DNA of 64,000 nt from Sisyra terminalis. Taxonomy: Eukaryota > Arthropoda > Insecta > Neuroptera > Sisyridae. This document shows positions 11,248-22,530 of this stretch, one piece after another. Location: positions 12,852,001 through 12,916,000 of the forward strand of contig OY292276.1 of assembly GCA_958496175.1 (NCBI GenBank), written 5' to 3'. Both the position numbers and the translations under genes were made by a program. Under the pieces are notes generated by a model, which made no database searches, was not told the origin of the DNA, and was given only the letters and a program-made list of their open reading frames with translations. Numbering within the stretch: the stretch's first letter is position 1; each line of letters begins with the position of its first letter.

Positions 11248-12583
11248 TGTGCACGAGTGATTTTAGATCTCAGATTCTCTGTTATAAAACAGATATGTAC
11301 TAGTACTTCTCAATTTTGTAGGTGTACCCTACTCGACCTGAAATGAAATAAATTGGATATAAAAATACCCGAAACAATTGAAATTTAACCGATCGCTGGC
11401 TGTTTTTTTTTTCTCGTATTCAACCCTTCACGTTTCACATTCAAAATCAAATATGTTTTAGCTAAATCTAAAGTGAAAATTTGTTCAAAATTAAAATTTA
11501 TCTTATGCAAACAATTCGTGGTGGGTGTTTGCGTTGAAAAAATGAGAACGACGAATTAATCTCAGGAAAGTGAACGCATTTATTTTTTGATACCAGATGA
11601 AAATATCGTTATATCGTTAAAGCACTGTGCAAATGTACGACCAGAATAATTATTAGTTATGAGAGGAAACGTTTCCCGTGAATGCGTTGTTTAACGAAGC
11701 TCTGGATTTGCGAAGAAAAGATGTGTCAATTACCAGTGGCGGTGTGAGGACCCATCAACTTAATGACACTCGTAATCAAGCACGAACGACTGATATTTCT
11801 TCCAAGCTCTATTTATTTAAGATGTAATCATGAATACCGAGTGAAGCGCACATCAACAACCACTTAATGATCTACACCAGCAAAAGCTTCCTTTTTTTTA
11901 TAATTTGACACATCTCATTTCTTACATGAAATCTCTTTACTAACTAATGACCTAATTGCATGTTTATTGCTAAATAATATCATGATATATTTCCGGTTCC
12001 TTCTTTATAAAACAGCTTTATTTTCCCAATGATTACACAACTTCAATAAAGTTTAATGGTTTAAGTGAAGATTTATATCATTTAAGAAAAACAAATAAAT
12101 CTTAAACAGGTTTTTTTTAATTACTTTCACACATCTTAATTTTATGAGTCCAGTTTTTTTTCATCTTGGCATTATTATGTGGATATGTATCAACTCATTT
12201 CTATATTTTTCTTTTTACATACACTTGCAACAATAGAAGAAAAACAGTAAGATTTATAGGTAAAAATAATTTATTTTTTTTAGCTGGAAAATTATGTATT
12301 AATTTCAAAAGCGTCAAAAAGAATCGGTGCTACAACTAGTCATTTCTAGTACTATTTTAGATTATTATCCAATGTATTTATAAATTCGTAGTATAAACTT
12401 CTAAACATAGAATTTAAACCCTGAACATATTAGTTTAAAGTAGTAATGCTTTATGATTTTTTTACTTTAATTATTTAAAGTTGCTTCAACTTCTCAGGAT
12501 ATTAGCGACTATAGGACATAGTGTAAAACTATGCCCACTACAATTATTTGAGTACTTATACATTTAGCGTTGTAAATCTATAA
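11248..12583. other. A+T-rich non-coding DNA
   Basis: No gene is supported. A patch of balanced composition without long frames lies at about 11640-11890 and may be a regulatory element. Confidence 0.4.
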
Positions 12584-12599
12584 CTAATATCTTAAGTAG

Positions 12600-13034
12600 T
12601 TCTTATGCAAACAATAATGTACGTAAATGATAGTAATAGTTACATAAATAGAATGGATAGTAATGGAATGGAAAGTAATGAAAATAATGAAATGGAAGTA
12701 ATAGTAGTAGCAATAACAGTAACAATAGCAATAAAAGCAGTATAGCCAGTAGAGTAATAGTAATCTTAATCTTAATAGCAATCTTATATAATTAATATAA
12801 TTTTTGTTGTTGTTAATGTTATCCATTACTACAATTTTGATGCTTAGGTACTGATAACAGTAAGCATCGATATAGTAACCATCAGTATAGCAATGATAAC
12901 TTTGAAGTTATCATTGGTATATTATTGCTATTATCATTGATAACTGATGCTTACTGTTATTAGTAAGCATCAATATTATAGTAGTGGATAACATTAACAA
13001 CAACAAAAATTATATTAATCTCATAAGATTGGTA
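12600..13034. repeat. AGTAATA-rich tract plus nested palindromic element
   Basis: About 12620-12780 is a run of AATAGTA/AATAGCA-type words. Adjoining it is a large imperfect palindrome. The arm at 12774-12833 (ATAATTTTTGTTGTTGTTAA within it) is inverted at about 12979-13030, and inside these a second pair around GTAAGCATC (12841-12868 and 12939-12972) and a third, smaller hairpin (12890-12918, GATAACTTTGAAGTTATC) are nested. The structure suggests a foldback element. The open frame at 12826-12584 only reads the low-complexity repeat. Confidence 0.7.
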
Positions 13035-13488
13035 CAGAAGAAATATAGGATTTTTAGGTAAATGTATCTTAAACTTTGACAAATATTTTATTTATCAATA
13101 TTACAGTATCTATCTAATAATGAAATAAAATCAATCTAAAAATAAAATAAATTATTTAAACATATATATAATATTTAAAAACATATTGTTTATATATTTA
13201 TATAGGATGTATCTTTTTTAAAAAATCTGTTTTTTGCTCTATTTCCTCCAGTGCACTTTTCAAGACTTTAATGAATATATTCCTGTTTTATATTCTGATA
13301 TTGAAAATCATAAAGCTTTAATACCTATTATAACTTTTTGGCATCAAGCTTTCTAAATCTAAATTAATAGCTATAGTATATCAATATTTGGTTAACCGAT
13401 TTTTAGAATACTGAAATCGATAATAGATTAATAAGTATTGGAAATATTGAAATCAATACTTGGTTAATTAGGGGTTAACTATTGGGAA
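13035..13488. other. A+T-rich non-coding DNA
   Basis: An imperfect repeat of GAAAT(C)GATAAT/AATATTGGTTAA words occurs at about 13380-13500. Otherwise nothing is recognised. Confidence 0.4.
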
Positions 13489-13731
13489 TACCAAAATATA
13501 TATTCAAGAACCAATATCCAAAAGGTGTATAAAAGTCGGTAAGAATTTTTTTGGCTATGGCTTCTTGTAAAGTTATTGGTACTACTTCCTGCAGAGTTAT
13601 CATATCTTCAAAATTTATTAGTTTTCCGGATTAGTATTCATATTTTTTATCCATCATCAGGGTGTCCATATAAGGCCCCTCATAGTCCTCCCTAATCGAG
13701 GGCAGTTGCTGCTTTAACAAAAATAGAACCT
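13489..13731 (-). pseudogene. unrecognised coding-like fragment with one in-frame stop
   Basis: The minus strand, starting after a fair 3' splice site (ATTATTTTTAG, boundary near 13731), reads LKQQLPSIREDYEGPYMDTL, then MMDKKYEY, a TAA, and in the same frame INFEDMITLQEVVPITLQEA, KKILTDFYTPFGYWFLNIYF before a final TAA near 13489. The residue mix (many D, E, P, G, W) is unlike translated A+T-rich noise, and the frame is kept across the stop for about 80 codons. I cannot name the family. It may be an exon of a dead gene or a transposon gene. Confidence 0.4.
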
Positions 13732-13984
13732 AAAAATAATTATCTAAAAATACAAATTAATTTTCATTTTTTTTTGGACGATTATATATTTTGGTTGTAG
13801 AATATATATTTATTTCATTTCAAAAAGTTTTTATCTTAGAATTCATTTTAGGTAATGATTTGTTTGAAATGTACATTCGTATGCTACTTTTGTATCGTTA
13901 AGTTAAATGAAAAGAAAGTTTTTTTTTTGGTTACAGAAAATACCTAGTTGGCTTTTTCGATGGAAAATTTTACGAAATTTTGAT
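13732..13984. other. A+T-rich non-coding DNA
   Basis: No feature that I can support. Confidence 0.4.
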
Positions 13985-14395
13985 GGTCATGATGGTCAAC
14001 TAGAATGGAACTAAAAAAATTCTATGGTACAACACGGTAATTCAAGACTCCTCTGCAGATAAGAAGCTTTGGGAAAAACTAATCATTTAAGCTGAATACA
14101 CTATAATCGTTCAAAGTTATTCCATCGGATTTCTATTTACTTCAATCGCTATGTCATTTACTGAGTGGTAAAAAGTTGATAACTTAATTGATGCTTAAAT
14201 TTTTTTTTTTTGATGTTTCCCTTAGTTATCAATTAATTTTTACTAATTTGGCATTAAAAATTTGTACATTAGATGTCAAAACGTTGATACTATTAGGGTT
14301 GATTATATCATTGATTTAAAATCAAAATTTGTAACAAAATTTTGTACTTCAATTGTATATTCAAAAACGAATTTACTTTCCGGTACACCTATTAT
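13985..14395 (+). mobile_element. decayed mariner relic (3' part and right inverted repeat)
   Basis: This segment aligns over its length with 35930-36335: shared words include ACAACACGGTAAT, AGACTCCTCT, TTATTCCATCG, CCCTTAGTTATCAATT and TACTAATTTGGCATTAAAAA. It ends in a mariner-type right terminus (TTTACTTTCCGGTACACCTA). In broken frames it recalls the end of a mariner transposase, from the block around the second catalytic Asp to the C-terminus, but with many stops. The left end is missing. Confidence 0.7.
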
Positions 14396-16835
14396 AATAT
14401 TTAAATATAAAAATATGAAATTAATTCCTTAACTATTTACTGAAAGCCTTTCTCAATCAATTTCTTGTTATATCCTTAGATGAATTCGCTTAGGATATAT
14501 CAAATTCTTAAATGTTTCCATTAATAATCTTTTATCCAAACAAGGGGTGGAAAATTCTCAAATTTTTCCCCCAAACCCTTCACCATAGTGGGTGTGAGAG
14601 AATTAACTCCATGGGTCCATGGGATCAGTTGCGGGCGAAGCTGTCAGGTGTTTGGACAGTTGTGATGTCACTAAGGAGATATCATTACGTTACAGTTAAT
14701 TACATAATATACCCAATAGAAATGTAACATGGTGTTTGATGGCACTCCCAGACGGTCTGTTATACATGTGAAGTGTTTGCCATATCGTTACCAAATTATA
14801 CCCAAGTCGAGGATATTCTATTCATACATCCATCGTCTGTCAATGTCCAAGAGGAATAAGAATTATTCCCAATACTATTCACCTGATTTGAACAATTTTT
14901 GTTATCCTTATTTAAGATTTTTAGACCATAAACCTTTATCAATAGAAAATTAAAAACGTTTTTGAAATATTGATTTTTATTTCATATTAGTTCATTGGGT
15001 TTATACGTAAAGGTTTCTCTACCAATAACTTTAGTGAAGCAAAATTTATTATTAGAACTGTAACAATATATTTGTTCAGTGCACTTTGTTATTATTTTCT
15101 CGTACAAAGCTAATATCGTAAACTGCAATATTTATGTACTAATATATTGTTGCTGATTAGAACCGCTTTATTCCATTACTCAGCTTATGTTTATCACTAA
15201 TCGGCGATAACTCTGTATGAGTTATATGCTCACGCACTTTTACGCACACCACCCAATAACATTCACGTCTCCAATATTTACAGCTTTCGATGGACGGACA
15301 ATATATGGCAACCTTGGGAATATTGCAAGAAAGGGATCCTTACACCAGGAGTGTAGTCAATAGTTAAAAATAGAACCACATTCGAGTTGGTATTAATTCC
15401 TTGACACATAATCAATTATATTTTTTTTCCCATTAAATACGTTTGTAACAAAGTAAGTTTCACTAAAATATAATGACTCTTCGGCAATTAAATTTATGAT
15501 ATTAGAAATGTTGGTGTTATTTTAATTTTTTTTTTTGATAGAAAAAAATAAAATGCTACGCCTATGATAAAGTGAATAGTGGATGGATATAAAAGGTCTG
15601 AGTAATATTTTGTCCTATAGTTCACACTTGCTTTTCTAGATTGCAAATAATGGGGCCACTCTCCATTTTCCATCAACTTTTCTTTTTTATATCTTTTACA
15701 ACATTGGCTCGTAAATAAACTGATAATCAGTTATATGTTTTAAGGGTTTATAGAAAGAGTGTCGGGAGGAAGTCAATAGTACTGAGAATCTTATTTTTTT
15801 TGGGAAATTGCGAAAGATTATATGTTCGACTATCTAAATTTAAATTTTTATTAATTTTCAATGGTTAATTATTGAAATATAACGATTATTTTATCAATTA
15901 TCCGGCAGAAGTAGCATCATCTAGTTCGATAAGGCACAAGGTGGAAAATAAGAATATTACCTTAAAACTTGGAAAGAATTTTAAGTCTGGATTTCTTTAT
16001 TTTTATTTGGAATATTAAATAAAACCACTTTAAGATGAATAAGCAACAAAATGAAAAATATTTCATCAAGAAATTTAACTTTTTAGTGCAAAACAATTGC
16101 TGAATTATGAATTAAATCGAAGAATAATTCAACAAAGGTGAAAAAATATATAATTCTTAGCCCATGAAGGGTCCATGTAAATAAGGAGTTCTGGTATTCT
16201 ATTTTTTAGGAATGGTCTTTAGTTTTGGAAGGTAAAAACGATTGAAAGTGGGACAGATTGATACATAAAAATTTAAAATCAAATAATTTGTGAGAAAACG
16301 TACTTACTTTAAATTATTTTCAACTCTTCGTTTAGCTAAATGTATTAAATATTATCCTGTCAAGAATTAAGTTGACTGTTTAAGTTGTAAAAGAAAAATA
16401 AGTGTTTTGTAAAAAATGAATTTTGAATCATTCGGTTCCATCAACGGAACATTTTGATACATCACGTGGAACACTTTAATACATAGTGGAAATTGTAGAA
16501 AAATGGTGAAATTATAACATTTTCATGATTTTTTTTCTTGTATTGTCAAGATATCGTAATTTGTCGAACAAAATGCTTGTTACTTAACCAAATTAACCAT
16601 CTTAAATCGTAAACTTTAAACTATACAATTATAATGTGTATCATTGTACTCCATATTTTGGCATTCCTAAGTGCCCCAAAATACATTTTTCAAAATGCTA
16701 TTTATACTGAAAACACTAAATTATTTATTTAAAAAAAATACTAGACGTTTAAAGTTATCGGTAGTAAATATTGATCTTCGAAAGATGTTTTAGGAGATCA
16801 GGGAAACACTTTAAAAATGAACGTATTTTTTTAGC
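14396..16835. other. non-coding DNA with two G+C-richer patches
   Basis: About 14550-14790 and 15170-15370 have more balanced composition. The second carries a 3' splice-site-like string (AATATTTACAG, near 15284) followed by about 80 bases open in more than one frame, ending around 15365. Neither gives a recognisable product. The rest is A+T-rich with nothing recognised. Confidence 0.35.
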
Positions 16836-17050
16836 TAAATGCTCCATATTATGTCACAAATGAAGTAATTCATAAAGATCATAACGTTCCTTATATTTCC
16901 GAACTGATCTCTGATAGATTCATTAGATTCCACGATAAATTATTCTATCATTCTAGTTCAGAAATTCAAATTCTTTCCTCTACTCAACACTCGAAAAATC
17001 CTCATCGCTTAAAGCGTCGGTGGTCGAGAGATCATCTTCCAAATTTCTAG
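16836..17050 (+). mobile_element. third jockey-clade LINE fragment (C-terminal tail)
   Basis: The plus-strand frame from about 16844 to the TAG at 17048-17050 has no ATG start but is fully open. It reads APYYVTNEVIHKDHNVPY, then ISDRFIRFHDKL and finally KNPHRLKRRWSRD. This is the conserved end of a jockey-type reverse transcriptase, homologous to both fragments near 8-9 kb but in opposite orientation. Everything upstream of the tail has been lost. It is the least broken of the three at protein level. Confidence 0.85.
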
Positions 17051-18613
17051 AGAGGACCAGTGCTGGCTGGAGTTTCTCATCAAGAAATCAATATGTTTTA
17101 TTTGGCCTTTAAATTATCTCAATTCAAGAGTCATATTATTTTAACTAATAACTCATTTGCTAAATGTATTGTATCTGTACACAGATGACAGTTATAAAAT
17201 TTTTAAAAAATGCGTTTAAACGTTTTAATGAGTATTCTTGCGATATCATCATTCAAATACAATAAATCGGTTGTTAAATACCTGCTGGTATATCAATTGG
17301 TCCCTTGTATCGCTGTACACCATTTCCTCTTATAGGTACTTTTCTACAATAAGACCCATAACTTTTAATATTAGTAAATTTTTAGCCACAATATATTTAA
17401 ATGATAATTTTCTATAAGTCTTGCAAATAAAATGAGGAAAATGGAAAACACAAGAATATACACTTAATCTCTTTATATTGCAAACGACAGTTTACAGTTT
17501 CTTAAATACTGTAATAAAATGACAGTTTTGAATCAACCTATCAACAATACAATTATTACCATTACCGAATGTTACCCTTTTAACATTAAAAACTTAAAAA
17601 GTATTTTTGACTCACTCAGGAAATAAATAAATTCTTTTCATTTGGGAAATAAATTTTTCTATGAAATAGGTTTACCATTCGGATTCCGTACCTTAAAAAA
17701 TTACCAAGTAACCTTTATAAGACAACTTCATTGTAGTTTGTACGTCTCTCGGTAAGTCAAGACCCCTTTTTTAAGAAAACAAAAGTATCAAGTTAAAATT
17801 ATTGCACGCATTTTTTTACGATTTTTTAAATGCTGTAAAAAATAAGCTTTTATATAACACAATGTAAAATTACGATCATTAATGATAGACTTTAAACAAT
17901 TCAAATATAAAAGATATTTTTGCTTATTCTAAAATCATAAAATTTGGTAAGACAAAGACTCTTATATCAAAAAAATAATTAAAAATCCCAAAAATTAAAA
18001 ATTATTTGAATATCACAAAAGAAAATGACAACCTTAATAGAGCTTACCCAATCTTAACTTTGCATTTAACAGCTTTCTTCAAATAAATGATAAGCGTGTC
18101 ATTTTTACATAATATATCTATTTTAAATTTATTATTATACTTGTAATTGACCTTTTATTCTTCATTTCAACTGCAACTGTTATATTCGCAATAGAAAAAG
18201 TTTGAGTTAAGCTCGTGTACTTTGGATAAGAGTTAACGAAAGCTTAGCTTGAACTAAAGCGAAGCTTGAACTAGAGTTTCGATTATTTGATATTTCATTA
18301 ATAATTGTTTTTTCGTTGTCACAAACTCTCAATAAAAAAATTAATATCATCTTGAAGTCTTTAATAAAATTATTCCAGCTATTTCCATTTAAAATTAAAT
18401 AGAAGAAGTTATGGCCAAAAACAGATTTCATTGTTAAAAATTTCTAATTAATTTATAAAATTTGTTTTGAAATTGAGGTTCTTTTCGTTCGGAAACTTGA
18501 AACATACTTGGAACAAAACTAGTGAAATTCTTTGAGGCTCATTTTCCGAGAAGGGTAAACTATTTATTTACCTACAAGGTACTACAAAAATCTCGACCCC
18601 CAATTAATAATTG
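17051..18613. other. A+T-rich non-coding DNA
   Basis: No gene is supported. A small repeat of AGCTTGAACTAAAGCGA-type words lies at 18241-18275. Confidence 0.45.
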
Positions 18614-19254
18614 TACAGAGGTGTGAAAATTATTAGACTCAAGACAACTCAAGAGAAAAAAAACACATTGTTGTTTTTAAATGTCATAAATTTAATAATT
18701 ATAATAATTTCACTTATCTAATATTTTGTGTGGTACCCTTTATTGTTTATAATTTATTTTTCTCATCCTGGCATGCTCTATACTATTTTTTTCATTTATA
18801 TTTTATTATGATGCCAAATTTTAATGAGTTCGGTAATCAGATCCACCCGTGTTGTAATAGTTTATTTATTTTAGTTTTTTCTTCACAATGGCCCAAAAAT
18901 TTTCTATGGGATTAGCATCAGGACTATTTCCTGGCGAAGAAGGCACATTAATGTTAGAATTTTTGAAGAAATCTATTACTTTTTGGACTTTATGGCAAGG
19001 AGCTCCATCCTGCAAAAAGATAAAATTTCCTTCCGGAAACCACTCCTTAGTTTGAGACAATAACCTCTTTTCCAAGACTTATATATATTAGTCTTGCTTC
19101 AGAGTACCTTACACAATGTATATACTACCGGTAACCTTTGCTGACATGCAATTACAAACCATAACTGATGTTGAATGTTTTACAGTCTGGGCAATACATT
19201 GCTGGAAGAAAGTAAAAATCTTCTTTTGAGTCTAATAATTTTCACACCTCTGTA
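18614..19254 (-). mobile_element. Tc1-type transposon, internally deleted, both ends intact
   Basis: The left end (TA)CAGAGGTGTGAAAATTATTA at 18614 and the complementary right end finishing at 19254 are inverted copies of at least 25 bases, each with a TA at its outer edge as expected for the TA target duplication of Tc1/mariner elements. At about 640 bp it is less than half of a full element. The minus strand keeps the transposase end (18866-19075). The rest of the transposase is gone, so it could only move if supplied with enzyme from elsewhere. Confidence 0.9.
18866..19075 (-). pseudogene. Tc1-type transposase, C-terminal fragment
   Basis: The frame encodes LQDGAPCHKVQ, then SPDANPIENFW and VKKKLK. 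These are the second and third catalytic blocks of a DDE transposase. The Asp of QDGA and the Glu of PIENFW are separated by 34 residues, which is the DD34E spacing of Tc1 elements. The first Asp and the N-terminal helix-turn-helix DNA-binding domains are missing. It lies inside an element whose terminal repeats are well preserved. Confidence 0.88.
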
Positions 19255-20399
19255 CATACTTGTCTAGGTTCTAAAGCAACTGTATAAGAAAGTGGTAATT
19301 ATTTTCGGTAATGAATAGCTTTTGATTTGATTAAAAAAAATGAGTAGAAAAAATACCATTGAAGTATAGAACCCAACATTGAAAACAAGTAAAAAAAGCT
19401 TAGAAATCGAAATTGATTGAAATTAATTTCTAGCCGGTTTGTAAACCAAATGAAATCAACAAATATTGGCTTTTGAAAAATCGATTAGTTTTATTTGTTC
19501 TGTAATAGCATTTGCAAATAAAATTCAACCACCTCATTTGTTACAATTATATTTATCAGAAAACACGCACTGAATAAATACCGGCCTAAACAATGTGAAG
19601 TGTTAATCAGCACCAATTTAACGGTGGCTAATGTTAATGACGCAAACATGAACACTCGGTTTCAATTACATACTGACATTTTTACGATAAATGTAAATGT
19701 TTCACTCAAAAATATTCCTATCAGCACATTTGTTCGGTGTTATAATGTAGATATATGCAAAGTTGCCAACGAGTCACGCACGTTTTTGCGATGAACACAC
19801 CCGTTTAACCACTAATTGTTGACGGGTATATAGGGTTTAGGGGTACAGGTATGGTGCATCGGCCCCGAAAAAATATTTTTAACACATCTAAAATGTGAGT
19901 TGAATCCAATAAAATACTTAGATCATGAAATTTTTAGATTTTTATAGCAGTTAATTTATTTAAAGAAAAAAGAAGTGAAAAACAGAAATCATGTTTTTTC
20001 GTTTAGCTTGCAAAGCTGCATGATCTAAAATTGTGCTACGATTTAAGGGTTGCTAATCCTTTTTTTTAAAAAAAATTAACAGTTATTAGCATCATAAAAT
20101 CTGTTCAAAATTAATATTAATATAATAAAGATTGACTGTTTTTTTTCAAAACTTTACCTATTATACCTATAATTGAAAATAAACACCACTTTCGTGCTTT
20201 TTCAAATTACTCTTGTTTAAACTGAATACCTATGTACATAAATGTACCAACAAAAAAAAATCAAGTAAATGATTACTTCATTCATATTGTTCTTCCTTCA
20301 GTCTTTTAAAAATATTTCAATCGGGAAAGTATTTAATTTGATTATTGCTAGATAAATTCATAACTCCTTATTGCAATTTTATTCCTATGCTCATTATTA
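19255..20399. other. non-coding DNA with one balanced-composition patch
   Basis: A patch at about 19575-19870 is notably richer in G+C and CpG, with no long frame of recognisable character (a 64-codon plus-strand frame at 19600-19794 has no motifs). It is a candidate regulatory element. The rest shows nothing. Confidence 0.4.
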
Positions 20400-21560
20400 A
20401 ACTTCGGGTTATATTCATTTGCATGTTTGCACATGCAAATGCATATAAATCTATTTTTATAACGTAATTGCATATTTTGGTATTTTTTCATTGATAGTGC
20501 TTATTTCAGTAGTTATACGTGTTAGGCGTGTTGTATTATATCCGTCGTCACGTCCACCTTACGTCAAGCTCTGAAAATATTTTATCCAAAATTGCTTTAC
20601 ATTACTTATCACAAAATACTTACATTACTCATTACAAAATTGCTTTACATTACTAGCCCACGGATTACATATAGTTGCAGAAATGATCAAAAACGAGTTC
20701 GGATTAGTTAATAAATTGATTTCTTCTATGAAAAAAAGTGTTATTAAAAGCACCATTGCAATTACAAGTATATAAAAAGCAACTATCAAACGTAGCACTA
20801 CCTCCAGAACTAATATTAACACGGTGGGAAACTTGATAGAAAAGTGTATTGTTTTTTACTGAGGATTTCAAATCTATAAAAGAAGTAGTTAAAAAATTTG
20901 ACAGATTAAAAGCTACTGGAATCAATTCAAGCCAGCTGGAATTTGAAGTTCTTTAATTAAAAAAAATTGCTTTTATTACCTACTATATTTTTCAGCTCGG
21001 TGCAATTGAGAAACTTGAAATATTCCCTTTGTGCAAGTCCTTGGAATTGTTGGAAAAAATAATTGAACCCTTCCGAGTTTACTATCAGAAAAGGTTCGTG
21101 GCAAATAATAGTAGTTTTGAATAAAAAATAGCAAAACCCCGATTTTGAAGGAATAAAGAAAATTGACGCATATATCAACGGCACTGGACAAACTCTGCCT
21201 GAAGAGATCCGGAAAAGATCTTTGAAAATTCCGCCAAATTTCAAGTTCTATCTGATAACGTTAGTTGACATCGCAAGGTCATTTTCTGCTTTATACCTTT
21301 TTCACCTATATGGTCCAATTGTAAATCTAAACTATCCAGGATTGCACTCAAATATGCACAGAAAATTTCAGCAGAATAGATCCGACGGCTTAAGAGGAGT
21401 TCAGCCCACGTAGATAAGAATTATATTTATGAAGATAAATATAATGTGAAAATAAACGTTAATTCTAATAATAAATGTTTTTTTTTTAATAACGCATATT
21501 TTGCTCCTTTTAGTGCATATTTGCATGAATATTTTGATTGTGCATATTATCCAATGTGTA
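20400..21560 (+). mobile_element. decayed hAT-like (CGGBP1-related) DNA transposon
   Basis: The transposase remnant (20565-21320) is flanked by A+T-rich zones with repeated GCATATTT/TTTGCAT words at about 20415-20480 and 21485-21545, which may be the subterminal regions of the element. Exact ends and a target duplication cannot be fixed. Confidence 0.5.
20565..21320 (+). pseudogene. hAT-like transposase pseudogene
   Basis: In shifting plus-strand frames the order of conserved blocks is that of hAT-like transposases of the CGG-binding-protein-1-related type common in insects: HGLHIVAEMIKNEFG with VNKLISSMKK (from about 20655), LPPELILTRWET (about 20805), FKSIKEVVKKFDRLKATG (20869-20922), LGAIEKLEIFPLCKSLELLE (from 20998) and, near the C-terminus, VDIARSFSALY (about 21267), where the family has a V-D-x-E/x-RSFSA-Y motif. 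At least three frameshifts and several stops are present. A small duplication of TTGCTTTACATTACT (20594 and 20640) breaks the start. The minus-strand frames overlapping it are shadows. Confidence 0.75.
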
Positions 21561-21663
21561 CCTACTCATTATGTTATTTCACATAATTGTAGAATTATTC
21601 ATAGTTAATTATTCTGTTTTGATTCATTATTTATTTAATGTTTATTTCAATTGAATACAAGGC
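21561..21663. other. A+T-rich spacer
   Basis: Nothing recognised. Confidence 0.4.
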
Positions 21664-22530
21664 AATAAAAATTAAATTTTCGCTGTATAATTTAAAGTAT
21701 TTTTTAATCTAACCCTTTAATTATAATTCACGTAGTGATAGACTCCGAAGGACGTCAGTGCCCAAAACATTTACGTGAACGTATCCGTATTTTGTTACAA
21801 CATTGAATTATGGAAGTTACTTTGTAAAGTTTTCAAATTTCAATAATCAAAACAAATAAACATCTTTAAATCTTGTATACCATTGGCTCATAGCTTCTTC
21901 TTCTTCTTTTGGTGCCCCTTCAACGTTGAAGATTGGCAATCATCATGTCAATTTTTAATTTTTGATACAGCAGCGTGGAAGAATCATCTAATGCTTTTTC
22001 CGAACCATCCACGAAGATTGGCTAGCCGGGATGTCCTTTTTCTTTCCAGAGCTTTTTTCCCTTTAGTTAATAAAAATTAGGTTTTTGCTGTATATTTTTA
22101 AGTATTTTTAAATCAAACCCTTTATTTATAGTTCACGTATCGATTGACTCCGAAAGACGTTAGTCCACAAAATATTTGCCTAATAGTATTCGTGTATGTT
22201 ATGGCATTGAACTATGGAAGTTAATTTGTAAATTTCAACAATCAAAACAAATAAACGTCTTTAAATCTCGTAACCCTATTGGCTGATAGCCTCTTCTTCT
22301 TTTTTTGGTGTTCCTTCAAAATTTTGATACAGTAGCATGGAAGAATCCTCTAGTACTTTTTCCGAACCATCTACAAAGGTTGACTAGTCGGGATGTCCTT
22401 CTTTCCAGAGCTTTTTTCCTTCAATCCGACCTGGAATGATATGCTGGAGCAAATGATATTTGTTGTTACACATGACGTGGCCGAAGTACAGTAATTTTCT
22501 CTTCTTTATAAATATCAAAAGAGCTTTTGT
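21664..22530 (-). mobile_element. RTE/craft-like LINE 3' end, tail present as two tandem copies
   Basis: On the minus strand from about 22510 the frame reads RKLLYFGHVM, then HIIPGRIEGKK and, after a stop, F-x-GSEKVLEDSS and EGTPKKE. This is the characteristic C-terminal tail encoded downstream of the reverse transcriptase in a widespread insect LINE group, whose copies end in a run of GAAGAAGAAG. The last part plus the 3' untranslated region occurs twice in tandem (22065-21664 and about 22430-22066, roughly 85% alike by eye), sharing GGGATGTCCTT, TTTCCAGAGCTTTTTTCC and CCATTGGCT. All frames are broken. The reverse transcriptase itself is absent. Confidence 0.8.

Noticed and set aside
12584..12826. 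80-codon frame rich in Tyr, Cys and Leu
   Set aside because: It translates the complement of the AATAGTA-type low-complexity tract.
20957..21244. Overlapping minus-strand open frames of 71-95 codons
   Set aside because: They lie antisense to the hAT-like transposase remnant, whose plus-strand blocks are recognisable. They are shadows.
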